Position numbers and translations under genes: made by a program
Assembly: GCF_936925435.1 (NCBI RefSeq)
Contig: NZ_CAKZHQ010000004.1
Location: forward strand, 248,001 to 312,000
Source of the DNA: an uncultured Ramlibacter sp.
Lineage (GTDB): Bacteria; Pseudomonadota; Gammaproteobacteria; Burkholderiales; Burkholderiaceae_C
DNA length: 64,000 nt
Direction of reading: 5' to 3'
In this document: positions 35,459-46,116 of the stretch, in pieces
How positions within the stretch are numbered: position 1 is the stretch's first letter
Layout: every line of letters begins with the position of its first letter
The notes under the pieces: generated by a model
Databases searched by the model: none
What the model was told of the DNA's origin: nothing
The model's input: the letters and a program-made list of their open reading frames with translations, nothing else

Positions 35459-36780
35459 TCGGCCATCACCTTGCGCCAGTAGGCGTACATGCTGCGGATC
35501 AGTGTCTCGGTGACCATGTGGCCGGCCGGCCCGGTGCCCGTGCCATCGAGTTCGCACAGGGTGCTGCCGCCCTCGCCCCATTGCTTGAAACCGTCCTGGC
35601 TGAATTCGATCACCTCGCCGTCGTCGGCGCTGACAAAGCCGGCCGGACCGAACAGGTTGGCCTGGCGCAGGCGCCGGCGCGTCATCTCGGGCGTGTCGTC
35701 GGCAAAGCCGAAATGGGTCCAGACGAAATCGAACTCGCCCTCGCCGCGCGGCACGATGTGGCGCGTGGACAGGGAGTTGACCTGTTGCTGGATGATGAGA
35801 CTGGGGAACAGCGTGAGCATGGTCACCGTGGGCATGATCTGCGCGCCCGGCTGGCCCGGGTCATCGACCTTCCACCAGGGCTCGGGCACCACGTCCAGCA
35901 GGCGGTCATCGTTCAAGGCCATATTGGCCTTGAACGAAGTGACGCCCGCCGTCACGGCGGCGTTCTGTCCGCCCTCGTTCCGGCTGGAGATCATCACCGC
36001 GTGCCGCCCATGCGCGTCGGTCACCATGCGGCTCTTCTGGTCGGCCCGCCACAGGCCGAAGGTGACGAACCAGGTGTGCAGCAGGCCCGGATGATAGGGA
36101 TCCTTGATGTTCTCCATCATCAGCTTCCAGTTGCCCGGAATGCGCTGGCGGTTGTAGCCCAGCAGGGTCAGCTGGCGGCCCTTGAAGATGCGCTCCAGCC
36201 AGGGCAGGACCTGGGGGCCCAGGTAGTCCTGCAGCGGCTCGGCTGCGTCGCTGAAAGTGGCAAAGACCAGGCCATGCAGCACGGCCACACGCAGCTTGAC
36301 CAGGCCATGGGCCTGCAGATCGAAGCCCTCGGGCATGCCGCCGTTGGTACATTGGGCGCCGTCCGGCCCCACGGCCTTGACGCCGTCCTTGAACGGCAGG
36401 CCCGCCAGGTCGCCGTTGAGCTTGTAGGTCCACTGGTGGTAGGGGCAGACGAAGCTGCGGGCATTGCCATGGGGCTGCTGGCAAAAGCGCACGCCGCGGT
36501 GGGCACAGCGGTTCTCGACCACGCGGATGCCATGGTCCGTGGCCCGGTCCTTGGGTGCAACACGGTCACGCACCAGGATGACCTGGCGCTCGCCGATGTG
36601 GCTGAGCCGGAAGTCGCCCACATTCGGGATTTCCACCTCCAGGCCGACGTAGCTCCAGTGCGGGCCGTAGAAGATCTTGTCCAGCTCGCGCTGGTACAGC
36701 TGGGCGTCGGTATAGGCCCAGAAGGGCACGCGGCTGGAACCGGGCTGGTCCCAGCGCGCCAGGGATTGCGGGGCGTTCAT
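35455..36780 (-). CDS. Rieske aromatic-ring-hydroxylating oxygenase, alpha subunit (salicylate 5-hydroxylase/anthranilate-dioxygenase-like)
   Basis: A 441-residue catalytic subunit. The Rieske [2Fe-2S] ligands are C-x-H in CAHRG (near residue 90) and C-x2-H in CPYHQW (near 110). The mononuclear iron site is in NIKDPYHPGLLHTW (near 226). The N-terminus (GSSRVPFWAYTDAQLYQRELDKIF ...) resembles NagG and AndAc, so an ortho-substituted aromatic acid is a likely substrate. No ferredoxin or reductase gene is adjacent, so electrons must come from elsewhere. ATG 36780; divergent from an esterase lipoprotein. Confidence 0.88.
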   Translation of the reverse strand: MNAPQSLARWDQPGSSRVPFWAYTDAQLYQRELDKIFYGPHWSYVGLEVEIPNVGDFRLSHIGERQVILVRDRVAPKDRATDHGIRVVENRCAHRGVRFCQQPHGNARSFVCPYHQWTYKLNGDLAGLPFKDGVKAVGPDGAQCTNGGMPEGFDLQAHGLVKLRVAVLHGLVFATFSDAAEPLQDYLGPQVLPWLERIFKGRQLTLLGYNRQRIPGNWKLMMENIKDPYHPGLLHTWFVTFGLWRADQKSRMVTDAHGRHAVMISSRNEGGQNAAVTAGVTSFKANMALNDDRLLDVVPEPWWKVDDPGQPGAQIMPTVTMLTLFPSLIIQQQVNSLSTRHIVPRGEGEFDFVWTHFGFADDTPEMTRRRLRQANLFGPAGFVSADDGEVIEFSQDGFKQWGEGGSTLCELDGTGTGPAGHMVTETLIRSMYAYWRKVMAE

Positions 36781-36916
36781 GGCAGCTGTCTCCTGCCGGA
36801 AATGATACGCGTGCATAGCATTCGCACAAGCGCCCCCCGTCCCGCGCCACGCCAGGGTTTGCCCCTGCGTGTTCTCCACAATGACGGGCTGCGGCCCTTC
36901 CCCTAGCATGCTCGGC

Positions 36917-38293
36917 ATGCGAAACACCTGTCTTGCCCTGGCCACGGCCGCCCTGCTGGCCGCCTGCGCCAGCACACCGTCTCCCACTCCCTCTGCCTTC
37001 GACGCGCCCGTTGCCGCCCTGCCCCCGGCGGCCAAGCCTGCGCCCCAGGCCTGCCCGGCCGAAGTGCCGGCCGGGGCGCGCTGCTTCACCGGCGCGGACG
37101 GCAGCGGCGCCTTCTACTGGATCGCCCTGCCCAAGGACTGGTCACCCAGCACCGGTGTGCTGGTGATGCACGCCCATGGCGGCCCGGCCGACACTGGCCC
37201 GGCCGAACTCAAGCGCAGCGAGGAAGACCTCAAGCGCTGGGCCGTCACCGTCAAGGCCGGCTACGCCTGGGCCGGCTCCACCTACCGGCGCGGCGGCTAT
37301 GGCGTGACCATGGCGGCTGAAGACACGGAACGCCTGCGCAAGCTCTTTGTGCGCGAGTTCGGCCAGCCGCGCCGCACCCTGCTGCACGGCCAGAGCTACG
37401 GCGGCGGCGTCGCCTCCAAGGCCGCAGAGTTGTATGCCACGGTGGACGGCCAGCGCGGCCCCTACGACGGCGTGCTGCTGACCAGCTCGGTTCTGGGCGG
37501 CGGCAACCGGGCCTATGGCTTCCGGCTGGACCTGCGCGTGGTCTACCAGGCCGTGTGCAAGAACCATCCCAAGGCCGACGAGCCGGCCTACCCGCTGTGG
37601 ATGGGCCTGCCCAAGGACAGCAAGCTCACGCGCGCTGAGCTGGCCGCCCGGGTGCGCGAGTGCACCGGCATCGGAGCGCCGGCCGCCCAGCGCAGCGAGC
37701 AGCAGAAGGCCAATCTCGCCGCCATCGTGAATGTCATCAAGATCCAGGAGCGCTCGCTGCTGGGCCATCTGAACTGGGCGACCTGGTTGCTGCAGGACCT
37801 GAGCCAGCTGCGCCTGGGCAATCGCAACGCCTTCGGCAACACAGCCGTGGCCTACAAAGGATCGGCCAACGATGCGGCCCTCAATGCCGGCGTGCTGCGT
37901 TACGCGGCCGACCCCGCCGCCGTGGCCCTGCTGGCGCAGGACAGCGAGCCGCAGGGCAAGGTCAATGTGCCGGTGTTGACCCTGCATGCCTTCAACGATC
38001 CCACGGCCTTCGTCGAGCTGGAGTCGGCCTACCGCGGCATCCTGCAGCGCGCCGGCACCGGCCATCTGCTGGTCCAGACCTTCAGCGACGAGTCCGAGCA
38101 CAGCTACCTGGCCGACGCCCAGTACCCCGCCCTGTTCACTGCGCTGCTGGACTGGGTCGACAAGGGCGACAAGCCCACGCCGCAAAAAGTGCTGGCCCTG
38201 TGCCAGGGCTATGAAGCCGGCTACGGCAAGGGCTGCCGCATCCAGCCGGCCTATGTGCCGCCCAGCCTGGACAGCCGGGTCGCGCCGCGCTGA
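36917..38293 (+). CDS. Lipoprotein alpha/beta hydrolase (tannase/esterase-like)
   Basis: A 458-residue protein with lipoprotein signal LATAALLAAC (lipidated Cys17) and an alpha/beta-hydrolase domain: oxyanion region HAHGGPAD, nucleophile Ser near residue 158 in HGQSYGGGVAS, acidic residue in LHAFNDPTAF and likely His in DESEHSYLAD. A Cys-containing C-terminus (CQGYEAGYGKGCRIQP) may form a disulfide. The substrate may be an ester, perhaps aromatic given the divergent Rieske oxygenase, but that is inference. ATG 36917 is preferred; 36908 adds three residues. Confidence 0.72.
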   Translation: MRNTCLALATAALLAACASTPSPTPSAFDAPVAALPPAAKPAPQACPAEVPAGARCFTGADGSGAFYWIALPKDWSPSTGVLVMHAHGGPADTGPAELKRSEEDLKRWAVTVKAGYAWAGSTYRRGGYGVTMAAEDTERLRKLFVREFGQPRRTLLHGQSYGGGVASKAAELYATVDGQRGPYDGVLLTSSVLGGGNRAYGFRLDLRVVYQAVCKNHPKADEPAYPLWMGLPKDSKLTRAELAARVRECTGIGAPAAQRSEQQKANLAAIVNVIKIQERSLLGHLNWATWLLQDLSQLRLGNRNAFGNTAVAYKGSANDAALNAGVLRYAADPAAVALLAQDSEPQGKVNVPVLTLHAFNDPTAFVELESAYRGILQRAGTGHLLVQTFSDESEHSYLADAQYPALFTALLDWVDKGDKPTPQKVLALCQGYEAGYGKGCRIQPAYVPPSLDSRVAPR

Positions 38294-38314
38294 AGAACCA
38301 GCGCGCCCGCCGCT

Positions 38315-38761
38315 TCAGTCGGGAATCTGCGGCTCGACCAGCTGCGCCAGGGCGACCAGGGACTCCTGCCAGCCCAGGTAGCACATCTCGGCCGGGATCA
38401 CGCTGGGGATGCCCTCCTGCACGATCTGCATCTCGGTGCCGCAGGAGACGGCTGTCAGCGTGACCGTCGTCTTCATGGTGCCCGGCAGATTGGGGTCATC
38501 GAAGGCGGCGTCATAGGCGATGCGCTGGCCCGGTACCAGCTCGCGGTAGGTCCCGCCAAACGAGTGGCTGTGGCCTGAGCCGAAATTGCTGAACGACATG
38601 CGGTAGGTGCCACCGACCACCGGGTCCATGGCGTGAACCTTGCCGGTGAAACCAAATGGCGGCAGCCAGCGCTCGAAGGCAGCGGGCTCGGTGAAAGCGC
38701 GGTAGATGCGTTCTGGCGGGGCGCGCAGCACGCGGTGGAAGCGGACGGTTTGTGTGCTCAT
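38315..38761 (-). CDS. SRPBCC/AHSA1-type ligand-binding protein
   Basis: A 148-residue START/Bet v1-like domain protein. Typical segments: VRFHRVLRAPPERIYRAFTEPAAFERWLPPFGFTG, GGTYRMSFSNFGSGHSHSFGGTY and the C-terminal helix LGWQESLVALAQLVEP. Bacterial AHSA1 proteins bind small hydrophobic ligands; the ligand is unknown. A GGAGAATC site supports ATG 38761. It lies 56 bases after ridA and could be the last gene of the large minus-strand operon. Confidence 0.82.
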   Translation of the reverse strand: MSTQTVRFHRVLRAPPERIYRAFTEPAAFERWLPPFGFTGKVHAMDPVVGGTYRMSFSNFGSGHSHSFGGTYRELVPGQRIAYDAAFDDPNLPGTMKTTVTLTAVSCGTEMQIVQEGIPSVIPAEMCYLGWQESLVALAQLVEPQIPD

Positions 38762-38817
38762 GGCGTGATTCTCCTGAAAAACACACGACGAACCAGAGCG
38801 CGCCGGATCGACAGGCC

Positions 38818-39189
38818 TTAGCGGGCCAGCGCCTGCACCTCGACTTCCACCAGCGCGCCCTTGTAGAGCTTGGCCTCGACGGTGGAACGCGTCGGCAGGC
38901 CGGCGCTGAAATGCTTTTTGTACTCTTCGTTGAAAGCGGCAAAGTCGTCCAGGTTGGCCAGCCAGACGGTGGCCTTGACCACGTCGCCCATGCTGGAGCC
39001 GACTTCCTGCAAGGTGGCGGCGATGCGCTCGAGCACGAACTTCGTCTGCACCTGGACGTCGCCGGCGACGATGGTCGCATCGGCCTGCATGGCCAGCTGG
39101 CCGGACAGGAAGATGAAGCCGCCGGCGCGGACCGCCTTGGAAAAGGGCACGGGCAGGGGCGTGGGGAAGCGTTCGATGGAATTGCTCAT
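38818..39189 (-). CDS. RidA family protein (enamine/imine deaminase)
   Basis: A 123-residue YjgF/YER057c/UK114 protein. RidA hydrolyses reactive 2-imino acids to keto acids. Segments: PFSKAVRAGGFIFLSGQLAM, the VVKATVWLANLDDFAAFNEEY helix, and the substrate-binding Arg in LPTRSTVEAKLYKGALVEVEVQAL, so deaminase chemistry is plausible. It is 8 bases downstream of the D-aminoacylase gene and in one operon with an FAD amino acid oxidase, a pairing that makes sense because the oxidase yields imino acids. Confidence 0.9.
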   Translation of the reverse strand: MSNSIERFPTPLPVPFSKAVRAGGFIFLSGQLAMQADATIVAGDVQVQTKFVLERIAATLQEVGSSMGDVVKATVWLANLDDFAAFNEEYKKHFSAGLPTRSTVEAKLYKGALVEVEVQALAR

Positions 39190-39197
39190 GGCTACCT

Positions 39198-40649
39198 TTA
39201 CTTGGAATTGCTGCGGGTCAGGACCTGGCCTTGGCGCGCGCCCTGGTGGACGCCGTCGCGCCAGGTCAGCGCGCCGTTGACGATCACGGCGTGGATGCCT
39301 TCGGCGGGCAGGGTCGGGTTGGTGTAATTGGCGGCGTCGCGCACCGTGGCGGCATCGAACACCACGATGTCGGCGGCGTTGCCGGCCTTGAGCGTGCCGC
39401 GACCGGCCAGGCCGAAGTTGCGCGCGGTCAGGCCGGTCATCTTCCAGACCGCGGTCTCCAGGGGGAACAGGCCGACGTCGCGGCTGTAGTGGCCCAGCAC
39501 GCGCGGGAAGGTACCCCACAGGCGCGGGTGCGGCTTGTCGCCCACCGGGATGCCGTCCGATCCGACCATGGTCTCGTCGAACGCCAGGATGCGCTGCACG
39601 TCGTTCTCGTCCATCATGAAATAGATGGCGCTGCCCGGCTGCAGGCGGCGCGCCGCCGCGTCCTTGGCCACGCCCCATTCCCTGGCGATGTCGTCGAGGT
39701 CGCGGCCGGCCATCTCGGGATGGGGATCGCTGGAGGCGATCAGCACCCGGCCCTCGAGCATGCCGCGGTCGGTGCGGATCATGGTGGAGCCGGCGGTGTA
39801 GGGGTAGCAATCCAGCGACACGCACTGGTGCTTCATGGTCTCGCGGATCAGCGGCAAGGTCTCCTGGGAGCGGCCGAAGTTGGCCTGGTTCTGCACCTTG
39901 TGGTGCGAGACAACCACCGGGACCCCCAGTTCGCGGCCGATGCGGAAGGTCTCCTCCAGCGAATCCATCACATGGGCACTTTCGTCGCGCATGTGCGTGG
40001 CATAGATCGCCTTGCGCGAGGTCAGCGGCCGTGCCACCTCGATGATCTCCTCGGTGGTGGCGGCCGCCGCCGGCGGATAAAAGGTGCCGGTCGACAGGCC
40101 GATGGCGCCGGCCTGCATGGCCTCCTCCACCATCTCGCGCATCTGCGCGATTTCCCGGGCATTGGCCGGGCGGTCCAGCTCGCTCATCACCACGGCGCGC
40201 AGGGTCGAGTGGCCGACCATCGCCGCGATGTTCACCGACGAGGGCTGGGCGCGCATGGCCGCCAGGTAGGCGGCGAAGCTGGTGAAACGCGCGGCTGGCG
40301 TCGTTTCCACCAGGGCCAGCGGCATGGGCAGTTCCATGTCGTGGCGCAGCGGCGCCGCCGAGATGCCGCAATTGCCCGCGATCACGGTGGTGACGCCCTG
40401 CGAGACCTTGAAGTCCATGCCGGGATGCGAGAGCACGGCCGTGTCGTCGTGGGTGTGGGAGTCGATGAAACCGGGCGCGACGATGCGGCCCTTGGCATCC
40501 AGCGTCTGCGTGGCCGTGTAGCCGGCGAGTTCGCCGATGGCCACGATGCGCCCGTCCTTGACGGCGACGTCGGCCTCATAGCGCGGCGCCTTGCTGCCGT
40601 CGATGACGGTGCCGTTGCGGATGATCAGGTCCACCTGCTTGTCGTTCAC
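39198..40649 (-). CDS. N-acyl-D-amino-acid deacylase (D-aminoacylase)
   Basis: A 483-residue amidohydrolase, the usual length for D-aminoacylases. It shows IRNGTVIDG at the N-terminus, the H-x-H metal motif in DSHTHDDTAV (near residue 68), the Cys ligand in AGNCGIS, and further His in VGHSTLR, YATHMRDE and VSHHK. The enzyme releases D-amino acids from N-acyl-D-amino acids. The start is GTG 40649; the longer frame to 40715 overlaps the ABC gene. The 16-base gap to the upstream ATPase gene places it in the operon. Confidence 0.92.
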   Translation of the reverse strand: MNDKQVDLIIRNGTVIDGSKAPRYEADVAVKDGRIVAIGELAGYTATQTLDAKGRIVAPGFIDSHTHDDTAVLSHPGMDFKVSQGVTTVIAGNCGISAAPLRHDMELPMPLALVETTPAARFTSFAAYLAAMRAQPSSVNIAAMVGHSTLRAVVMSELDRPANAREIAQMREMVEEAMQAGAIGLSTGTFYPPAAAATTEEIIEVARPLTSRKAIYATHMRDESAHVMDSLEETFRIGRELGVPVVVSHHKVQNQANFGRSQETLPLIRETMKHQCVSLDCYPYTAGSTMIRTDRGMLEGRVLIASSDPHPEMAGRDLDDIAREWGVAKDAAARRLQPGSAIYFMMDENDVQRILAFDETMVGSDGIPVGDKPHPRLWGTFPRVLGHYSRDVGLFPLETAVWKMTGLTARNFGLAGRGTLKAGNAADIVVFDAATVRDAANYTNPTLPAEGIHAVIVNGALTWRDGVHQGARQGQVLTRSNSK

Positions 40650-40665
40650 TAGGTCTTCTCCAGGT

Positions 40666-41636
40666 TCAGCGGAAATGGCAGGCCACCAGGTGCTCGCCCT
40701 GGCCCTCGCGCGCACTCAGCGCGGGCTTTTGCTCGGCGCAGACCGGCTGCGCCAGCGGGCAGCGGGTGTGGAAGCGACAGCCGGTGGGCGGGCTGGCCGG
40801 GCTGGGCGGGTCGCCCTGCAGCAGGATGCGCCTGGCCGGCGTGCGCGGGTTGGGCACGGGCACGGCCGACAGCAGGATTTCGGTATAGGGGTGGCGCGGC
40901 GCGGCGAACAGCGTGTCGCGGTCGGCCACCTCCACGATGTGGCCCAGGTACATCACGGCCACGCGGTGGCTGATGTGGCGCACCACGGCCAGGTCGTGGG
41001 CCACGAACAGGTAGGCGATGCCGAACTCCTGCTGCAGGTCCATCAGCAGGTTCACCACCTGGGCTTGCACCGACACGTCCAGGGCCGACACCGGCTCGTC
41101 GCAGACGATCAGCTGCGGCTGCAAGGCCAGCGCGCGGGCAATGCCCAGGCGCTGGCGCTGGCCGCCGGAAAATTCGTGCGGGTACTTCTTGGCCGCCTCA
41201 GGCCGCAGGCCAACCTTGGAGAACAGCCACTGCACCCGCTCGGCGCGCTCCTTGCGGTCGCCGACGCCGAAGTTGCGCAAGGGCTCGGCCACCGCTTCGC
41301 CGGCGCTCAGTCGCGGGTTCAGCGAGGCATAGGGGTCCTGGAAGATGATCTGCATCTGCCGGCGGCGCTGGCGCAACTGCTCGGCTGACAGGCCCAGCAG
41401 TTCCTCGCCGGCGAGCTTGACCGAGCCGGAACTGGGCTCCACCAGCCGCAGCACCGACTTGGCGGTGGTGGTCTTGCCGCAGCCCGACTCGCCCACCAAT
41501 GACAGGGTCTCGCCCCTGGCCACCGTGAACGAGACATCGTCCACCGCCTGGATGGGCGGCTGCTGCGGCATCAGCCAGCGCTTGGGCGAGATGTAGTGCT
41601 TCTTGAGGTTGCTGACTTGCAGCAAAGGGGGCGTGC

Positions 41637-41640
<4 letters not shown>
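40666..41640 (-). CDS. Oligopeptide/dipeptide ABC transporter ATP-binding protein (DppF-type)
   Basis: A 324-residue ATPase. Walker [11 protein letters not shown]-loop [13 protein letters not shown] signature [15 protein letters not shown], Walker [13 protein letters not shown] and H-loop in FVAHDLAV are intact. The C-terminal oligo_HPY domain ends [16 protein letters not shown], with Cys residues often ligating an Fe-S cluster in this family. It forms a heterodimer with the DppD-type ATPase, whose stop overlaps its ATG by 4 bases. Confidence 0.94.
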
Positions 41641-42655
<1,015 letters not shown>

Positions 42656-42659
<4 letters not shown>

Positions 42660-43543
42660 AGCTGGCGCGCCAGCCGCGGGTCCAGCGCGTCGCGCAGGCC
42701 GTCGCCCAGCAGGTTGATGGCCAGCACGGTCAGCGCCAGCAAGATGCCGGGGTACAGGATGATGTGGAAGGCAACGGCCACGAAGTTGCGGCCCTCGGCC
42801 ATCATGTTGCCCCAGCTGGGCGTCTGGGCCGGGATGCCCACGCCCAGAAAGGACAGCGAGGCCTCGATCAGAACGGCCGAGGCGGCGACAAAGGTGGCCT
42901 GCACGATCAGCGGCGCCACCATGTTGGGCAGCACGTGGCGCCACAGGATGGTGGGCAGCCGGGTGCCCACGGCATGCGCCGCTTCCACGAACAGCTGCTC
43001 GCGCAGCGTCAGCGCCAGCGAGCGCACCAGCCGCGCCACCCGCGGTATTTCGGGAATGGTGATGGCGACGATCACCGTGGTGAGGCTGGCCCGGGTGACG
43101 GCCATCAGGGCGATCGCCAGCAGGATGCCGGGAATGGCCATCAGGCCGTCCATGAAACGCATGATGGGACCATCGGCCCAGCGCACGAAGCCCGAGACCA
43201 GACCGATGGCAACGCCGGCGATGGTGGCCAGCACCGCCACCGCGATGCCCACCACCAGGGACACGCGGCCGCCCCAGACGGCGCGGCTGAAAACGTCGCG
43301 GCCCAGCGCATCGGTGCCCAGGTAGTGCTCGGCCGAAGGCGGCTGCATGCGGGCCAGCGGGTCCAGGTCCTGCGGGTCGTGGGTGGCCAGCCAGGGCGCG
43401 GCCAGCGAGATCGCGGCCACCAGCAACAGCATCAGCGCGCCGATGACCAGCGTGGGGTGCTTGCGCAGCCAGCGCCAGCGGCGGATGGGCGCAGCGGCGT
43501 CGCCGTTCGGGTCGGCGTCGGCAACGGGAAGTGCGGCGGACAT
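42656..43543 (-). CDS. Dipeptide/oligopeptide ABC transporter permease (DppC-type)
   Basis: A 295-residue inner membrane permease with the OppC_N segment ([32 protein letters not shown]), the periplasmic loop with [19 protein letters not shown] and the EAA-type loop [21 protein letters not shown] that contacts the ATPases. It starts 1 base after the stop of the DppB-type permease gene. Confidence 0.94.
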
Positions 43544-43544
43544 T

Positions 43545-44480
43545 TCAGTAACGGATGCGCGGATCGAACAGGCGGTAGCTCAGGTCGATCAGCAGGTTGA
43601 TCAGCACATAGACGCCGGCGGACAGCAGCAGCACGCTCTGGATCACCGGGTAGTCGTGGCGCTGCACGGAATCGATCACCAGCCGGCCGACGCCAGGGAT
43701 CGCATAGACGGTTTCGGTGACGACCACGCCGCCGATCAGCAAGGCGATGCCGACGCCGACGGTGGTGGCGATCGGGATCGCGGCGTTGCGCAGCGCATGG
43801 CCCAGCACCGGCAGCACGCCCAGGCCCTTGGCCCAGGCCGTGCGGATGTAGTCCTCGTGCAGCACTTCCAGCACGGTGGCGCGCGTCATGCGGGTGACCA
43901 GCGCAATGTAGACCAGGGCCAGGTTCACGCAGGGCAGGACCAGGCTTTGCAGCCAGCCGAACGGGCTCTCGGCGAAGCGGACGTAGCCCTGCACCGGGAA
44001 CCACTGCAGTTGCATCGCGAAGCCGTAGATCAGCAGGTAGCCGACCAGGAACACCGGCAGCGAGAACGCGAGCACCGAAAACAGCATCACCAGACGATCG
44101 ACCCAGCTGCCGGCGCGGTAGGCCGCCAGGGTGCCCAGCGGCACGGCCACCACCAGGGTGATCAGCATGGTCAGCGCGGCGATCGACAGCGTGGGTTCCA
44201 GCCGCTGCGCCAGCAGCTGCGACACCGGCACCTGGGTGAAGATGGAGGTGCCCAGGTCGCCGGTGAGCAGCTTGCCCAGCCAGATCGCGAACTGCTGCCA
44301 CAGCGGCTGGTGCAGGCCCAGCGCCACGCGCAGCTTGGCGATGTCCTCCTCGGTGGCCAGGTCGCCGGCGATCAGTGCCGCCGGATCGCCCGGCGACAGG
44401 TGGATCAGCAGGAAGACGATGACGGCCACCACCGCCATCACGGGCAGCGTGGCGAGCAGCCGGCGCAGCAGGTAGGCCAT
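43545..44480 (-). CDS. Dipeptide/oligopeptide ABC transporter permease (DppB-type)
   Basis: A 311-residue inner membrane permease with the conserved N-terminus (YLLRRLLATLPVMAVVAVIVFLLIHLSPGDPAA), five to six spans and the EAA-type loop (DYIRTAWAKGLGVLPVLGHALRNAAIP). It pairs with the DppC-type permease to form the translocation pore. It starts 15 bases after the binding protein gene. Confidence 0.94.
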   Translation of the reverse strand: MAYLLRRLLATLPVMAVVAVIVFLLIHLSPGDPAALIAGDLATEEDIAKLRVALGLHQPLWQQFAIWLGKLLTGDLGTSIFTQVPVSQLLAQRLEPTLSIAALTMLITLVVAVPLGTLAAYRAGSWVDRLVMLFSVLAFSLPVFLVGYLLIYGFAMQLQWFPVQGYVRFAESPFGWLQSLVLPCVNLALVYIALVTRMTRATVLEVLHEDYIRTAWAKGLGVLPVLGHALRNAAIPIATTVGVGIALLIGGVVVTETVYAIPGVGRLVIDSVQRHDYPVIQSVLLLSAGVYVLINLLIDLSYRLFDPRIRY

Positions 44481-44495
44481 GGGTGCTTGCGGCCT

Positions 44496-46082
44496 TTACT
44501 TGTCCAGCATCCATACCGTGGGCATGCCGGCCCACATCTTGTCCAGGCCCTTGAGGCTGGTGCGGGCGGCGATGGCGGCCGAATACTGGCCGGCATTCAC
44601 GTAGGGGATGGCCTGGTAGGCGCGGGTCTGGAAAGCGTCGAGCCGCTCCTTGCGTTTGGCCGGCACGGTTTCCTTGAGCCAGGCGGTGCGCAGTTCGTCC
44701 AGTTCCTTGTCGCAGGGCCAGCCGGGCATGCTGCTGCCGCAGGACGGCGCGAGGTAGGCGTTGGTGACGGGCGAGTTCACGTCGAACTCACCGGCGACGG
44801 TGACGTAGACGTTCCAGCCGCCGGCCTCGGGCGCGTCGCGCTTGGCGCGGCGCGCGCCGATGGAGGCCCAGTCCGAACTCTGCGCGTCGACATTGACGCC
44901 CATGCTCTTGAGCGTCTGCACAGTCATCAACGCCTCGGCGTTCAGGTAGGTGACGTCGGTGGGCACCAGCACCACCACCTTCTCGCCCTTGTAGCCGGAC
45001 TCGGCCAGCAGCTGCTTGGCCTTGGCCAGGTCGGGCTTGCGGAAGGGTTCGGCACCGGCCGAGGTTTCGTTGGGGCCGCCGCAGATGAAGTAGGTGGCGC
45101 AGTAGGTCACCCGCATGTCCAGGGGATAGCCCATGGCCGCCGTGAAGCGGTCCTGGCTCACCGCGTGCGCCAGCGCCTGGCGCGCCTTCATGTTGTTAAA
45201 GGGCGGGTGCAGCTGGTTCATCACGATGAAGCCCTGCCAGGCACCGGCGGCGCGGATCTTGATGTTGGCGTCGGAACGCAACGGCGTGATGTAGTCGGGC
45301 GGCAGCTGCTCGATCATGTCGACCTCGCCCTTCTTGAGCGCGGCCACCGCGCTGTTGGAGTCGGGCAGGTACAGCCATTCGACGCGGTCGAAGCTGGACT
45401 TCTTGCTGCCGGCCAGGCCGCTGGCGGGCTCGGTGCGGGCCACATAGTGGGGGTTCTTCACGAACACGGCCTTGTTGCCGGGCACCCATTCGTCACGCTT
45501 GAAGATGAAGGGGCCGGAGCCCAGCACCTCGGACATCGGCGAGGTGGCCGGCAGCTTGGCCAGGCGCTCGGGCAGCACCAGCATGGGGTAGCCCGAGGGC
45601 TTGGCCAGGCCGTCGAGCACCATGCCAAAGGGTTCCTTGAGCGACAACGCGAAAGTGCGGGCGTCGACCGCCTTCCATTCGGCGCCGGCGGCGCCCATGG
45701 CGCGGCCGATCGAGTCGCGCGCGCCCCAGCGCTGCAGCGAGGCGACGGCGTCGGCGGCCGTCACGGCGCTGCCGTCGGAGAACTTCAGTCCGGGGCGCAG
45801 CGTGAAGCTCCACTGCAGGCCGTCCTTGGAGCTGCTGTACTTGTCCACCATCTGCGGCTTCGGGCTGCCATTGGCGTCCTGGGCGAACAAGGTGTCGTAG
45901 ACCATGTAGCCGAAGTTGCGCGAGATGTAGGCCGTGGTGAAGGTCGGGTCCAGGATCTTCAGGTCGGCGTGCGCCACGATGCGCAGCGTCTTGGCCGGGG
46001 TCTGGGCCATGGCCGGCGCGGCGAACAGCGCGCCCGCGACCAGGGCAGCCGAGGCAAGCACGGAAAGAGAGCGTCGATTCAT
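44496..46082 (-). CDS. Peptide ABC transporter periplasmic substrate-binding protein (DppA/family 5)
   Basis: A 528-residue SBP_bac_5 protein with signal peptide (MNRRSLSVLASAALVAGALFAAPAMA) and the family pattern LRIVAHADLKILDPTFTTAY, LRPGLKFSDGSAVTAADAV and YCATYFICGGPNET near the binding site. Members bind di- to oligopeptides, glutathione, nickel or heme; here the operon suggests peptides or N-acylated amino acids. Two Cys pairs (CATYFICGG, CGSSMPGWPC) may form disulfides. ATG 46082 follows GGAGAACACC. Confidence 0.92.
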   Translation of the reverse strand: MNRRSLSVLASAALVAGALFAAPAMAQTPAKTLRIVAHADLKILDPTFTTAYISRNFGYMVYDTLFAQDANGSPKPQMVDKYSSSKDGLQWSFTLRPGLKFSDGSAVTAADAVASLQRWGARDSIGRAMGAAGAEWKAVDARTFALSLKEPFGMVLDGLAKPSGYPMLVLPERLAKLPATSPMSEVLGSGPFIFKRDEWVPGNKAVFVKNPHYVARTEPASGLAGSKKSSFDRVEWLYLPDSNSAVAALKKGEVDMIEQLPPDYITPLRSDANIKIRAAGAWQGFIVMNQLHPPFNNMKARQALAHAVSQDRFTAAMGYPLDMRVTYCATYFICGGPNETSAGAEPFRKPDLAKAKQLLAESGYKGEKVVVLVPTDVTYLNAEALMTVQTLKSMGVNVDAQSSDWASIGARRAKRDAPEAGGWNVYVTVAGEFDVNSPVTNAYLAPSCGSSMPGWPCDKELDELRTAWLKETVPAKRKERLDAFQTRAYQAIPYVNAGQYSAAIAARTSLKGLDKMWAGMPTVWMLDK

Positions 46083-46116
46083 CTTGGTGTTCTCCAGGAG
46101 TGGGTCGGGGAAAGCT

